NCBI GenBank assembly: GCA_965249645.1
Contig: CBDFML010000007.1
Span: 140,780 to 204,779 of the forward strand
Source: CAVOEB01 sp965249645
GTDB lineage: Bacteria; Pseudomonadota; Alphaproteobacteria; UBA828; JAPUJA01
Length of the DNA stretch: 64,000 nucleotides
Direction of reading: 5' to 3'
The stretch's first letter is position 1; every line of letters starts with the position of its first letter. The notes under the pieces were generated by a model. That model was not told the origin of the DNA. It worked only from the letters and a program-made list of their open reading frames with translations, and did no database searches. Of the stretch, positions 63,533-64,000 are shown in pieces. Made by a program: the position numbers and the translations under genes.

Positions 63533-63760
63533 ATGCCCGTGAACGAATCCCATCTGATCGAGATCGAGCGGGTGCGCTCGGAGGCGGCGCGGCACCTCGC
63601 GGAGCATGAGATCGCCTGCGAGCGGCGCTACGGCGAGCTCCAGGCGCAGCTCACCAAGATCGAGGCGCTCCACAACCGCAACACGCGCCTGCTCTACATC
63701 CTGCTCGGCGGCATGCTCGCCGTCGCCGCCCGCGCGTTCTGGCCGGCGCTCTTCGGCTGA
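63533..63760 (+). CDS. Small single-span membrane protein
   Basis: About 75 residues: a charged helical N-terminus ('HLIEIERVRSEAARHLAEHE') then one transmembrane segment 'LYILLGGMLAVAARAFWPAL'. GTG at 63539, with GGAG nine bases upstream, is as likely a start as ATG 63533. It may be a spanin-like or holin-associated protein in the lysis module. Confidence 0.6.
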   Translation: MPVNESHLIEIERVRSEAARHLAEHEIACERRYGELQAQLTKIEALHNRNTRLLYILLGGMLAVAARAFWPALFG

Positions 63761-63915
63761 GGCCGTTCGGCGGCTGACGCCGCTCGCGGCCGTCTTCCGC
63801 CGCACCTTCCCCACGCACCGATCCGTACCGACCGGACCGTCGTCCGCACGGACCCCATCGTGCGCGCGACGGCGGCCGGGATCGTCTTCACCCTCAACCC
63901 AATCGGAGGTTCGTC

Positions 63916-64000
63916 ATGCTGACCCTGCTCGGCAGTCTGCTGGGATTCGCCACCAGCGCCATTCCCGACATCATGAACCTGTTTCGTGAGCGCGCGGACC
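63916..64000 (+). CDS. 3TM-type holin (GTA_holin_3TM-like), partial
   Basis: ATG after CGGAGGTTCGTC encodes 'MLTLLGSLLGFATSAIPDIM' and 'NLFRERAD' before the window ends. This is the usual opening of the PF11351 3TM holins of alphaproteobacterial phages and GTAs. Only 28 codons are visible. Confidence 0.7.
   Translation, partial: MLTLLGSLLGFATSAIPDIMNLFRERAD

Larger units (their letters stand above)
34390..64000. mobile_element. Lambda-like siphoprophage, left edge damaged, right end beyond window
   Basis: The order methyltransferases, terminase small and large, gpW, portal, S49 protease, decoration protein, capsid, tail tube, tail chaperone, tape measure, tail tip, holin is that of a lambda-type siphovirus. 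No integrase, repressor or replication genes are in view; they may have been lost with the left edge or lie outside. The left limit is set by IS6 element C. HigBA and Abi genes sit within it as accessory cargo. Confidence 0.85.

Noticed and set aside
1..64000. tRNA, rRNA genes or CRISPR arrays
   Set aside because: No cloverleaf-like tRNA sequence, rRNA segment or regularly spaced short repeats were seen by reading.

Overview
The window is GC-rich DNA that looks like an alphaproteobacterial chromosome. The best single clue is a GTTC-N7-GTTC LexA box in front of an imuA-imuB-dnaE2 mutagenesis cassette, the SOS arrangement typical of alphaproteobacteria. Genus cannot be told from the sequence.

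Region 1 (1-11120, all minus strand) reads as one long operon of at least 15 genes. It starts with nine tandem small genes of the GFA (glutathione-dependent formaldehyde-activating / CENP-V) zinc fold, holding ten GFA domains: seven intact single-domain genes, one two-domain gene and one copy broken by an out-of-frame deletion. Downstream follow a DUF1116 protein (AllG/YlbE-like, oxamate carbamoyltransferase family), a Rieske oxygenase, an alpha/beta hydrolase of the MetX type, a secreted metallophosphoesterase, a stand-alone protein resembling the hydrolase domain of 10-formyl-THF dehydrogenase, and a second DUF1116 protein cut by the window edge. A 341-nt structured leader and a perfect 9-1-9 palindrome (Fur-family-like) precede it. 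I infer a catabolic operon for an N- or O-methylated nitrogen compound with one-carbon handling; the substrate is unknown.

Region 2 (11643-17343) is the SOS-regulated imuA-imuB-dnaE2 translesion cassette. Region 3 (17598-31014) mixes nitrogen and C1 catabolism with insertion sequences and gene debris: a DruA-domain/ISAs1 transposase, a second Rieske oxygenase, an IS5 remnant, a ureohydrolase resembling guanidine hydrolase, a urease (gamma-beta fusion plus alpha), remnants of another Rieske enzyme and an NTF2-like protein, an IS6 element, one broken and one intact EamA transporter, a Sel1-repeat remnant, a second IS6, and a trimethylamine-dehydrogenase-like flavoprotein. Ureohydrolase and urease could act in series (guanidino compound to urea to ammonia).

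Region 4 (31193-64000) is a lambda-like siphoprophage whose left edge is buried in insertion sequences. Two nearly identical IS21 copies in inverted orientation enclose an IS6, a truncated DNA methyltransferase, a ParB-domain methyltransferase, a HigBA toxin-antitoxin pair and an AbiJ-type abortive infection gene. The right IS21 has split a 56-codon prophage gene, which can be rebuilt exactly across a 6-bp target duplication. Further right are a DUF3489 gene and the structural module: terminase, gpW, portal, S49 protease, decoration protein, capsid, tail tube, tail chaperone with a predicted -1 frameshift, tape measure, tail tip proteins, an RCC1-propeller protein, NlpC/P60 peptidase, TipJ-family protein and holin-like genes running off the window. 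Six single-base frameshifts cluster in the methyltransferase, terminase, portal and protease genes, whereas the later tail genes are intact, so the prophage is probably decaying.
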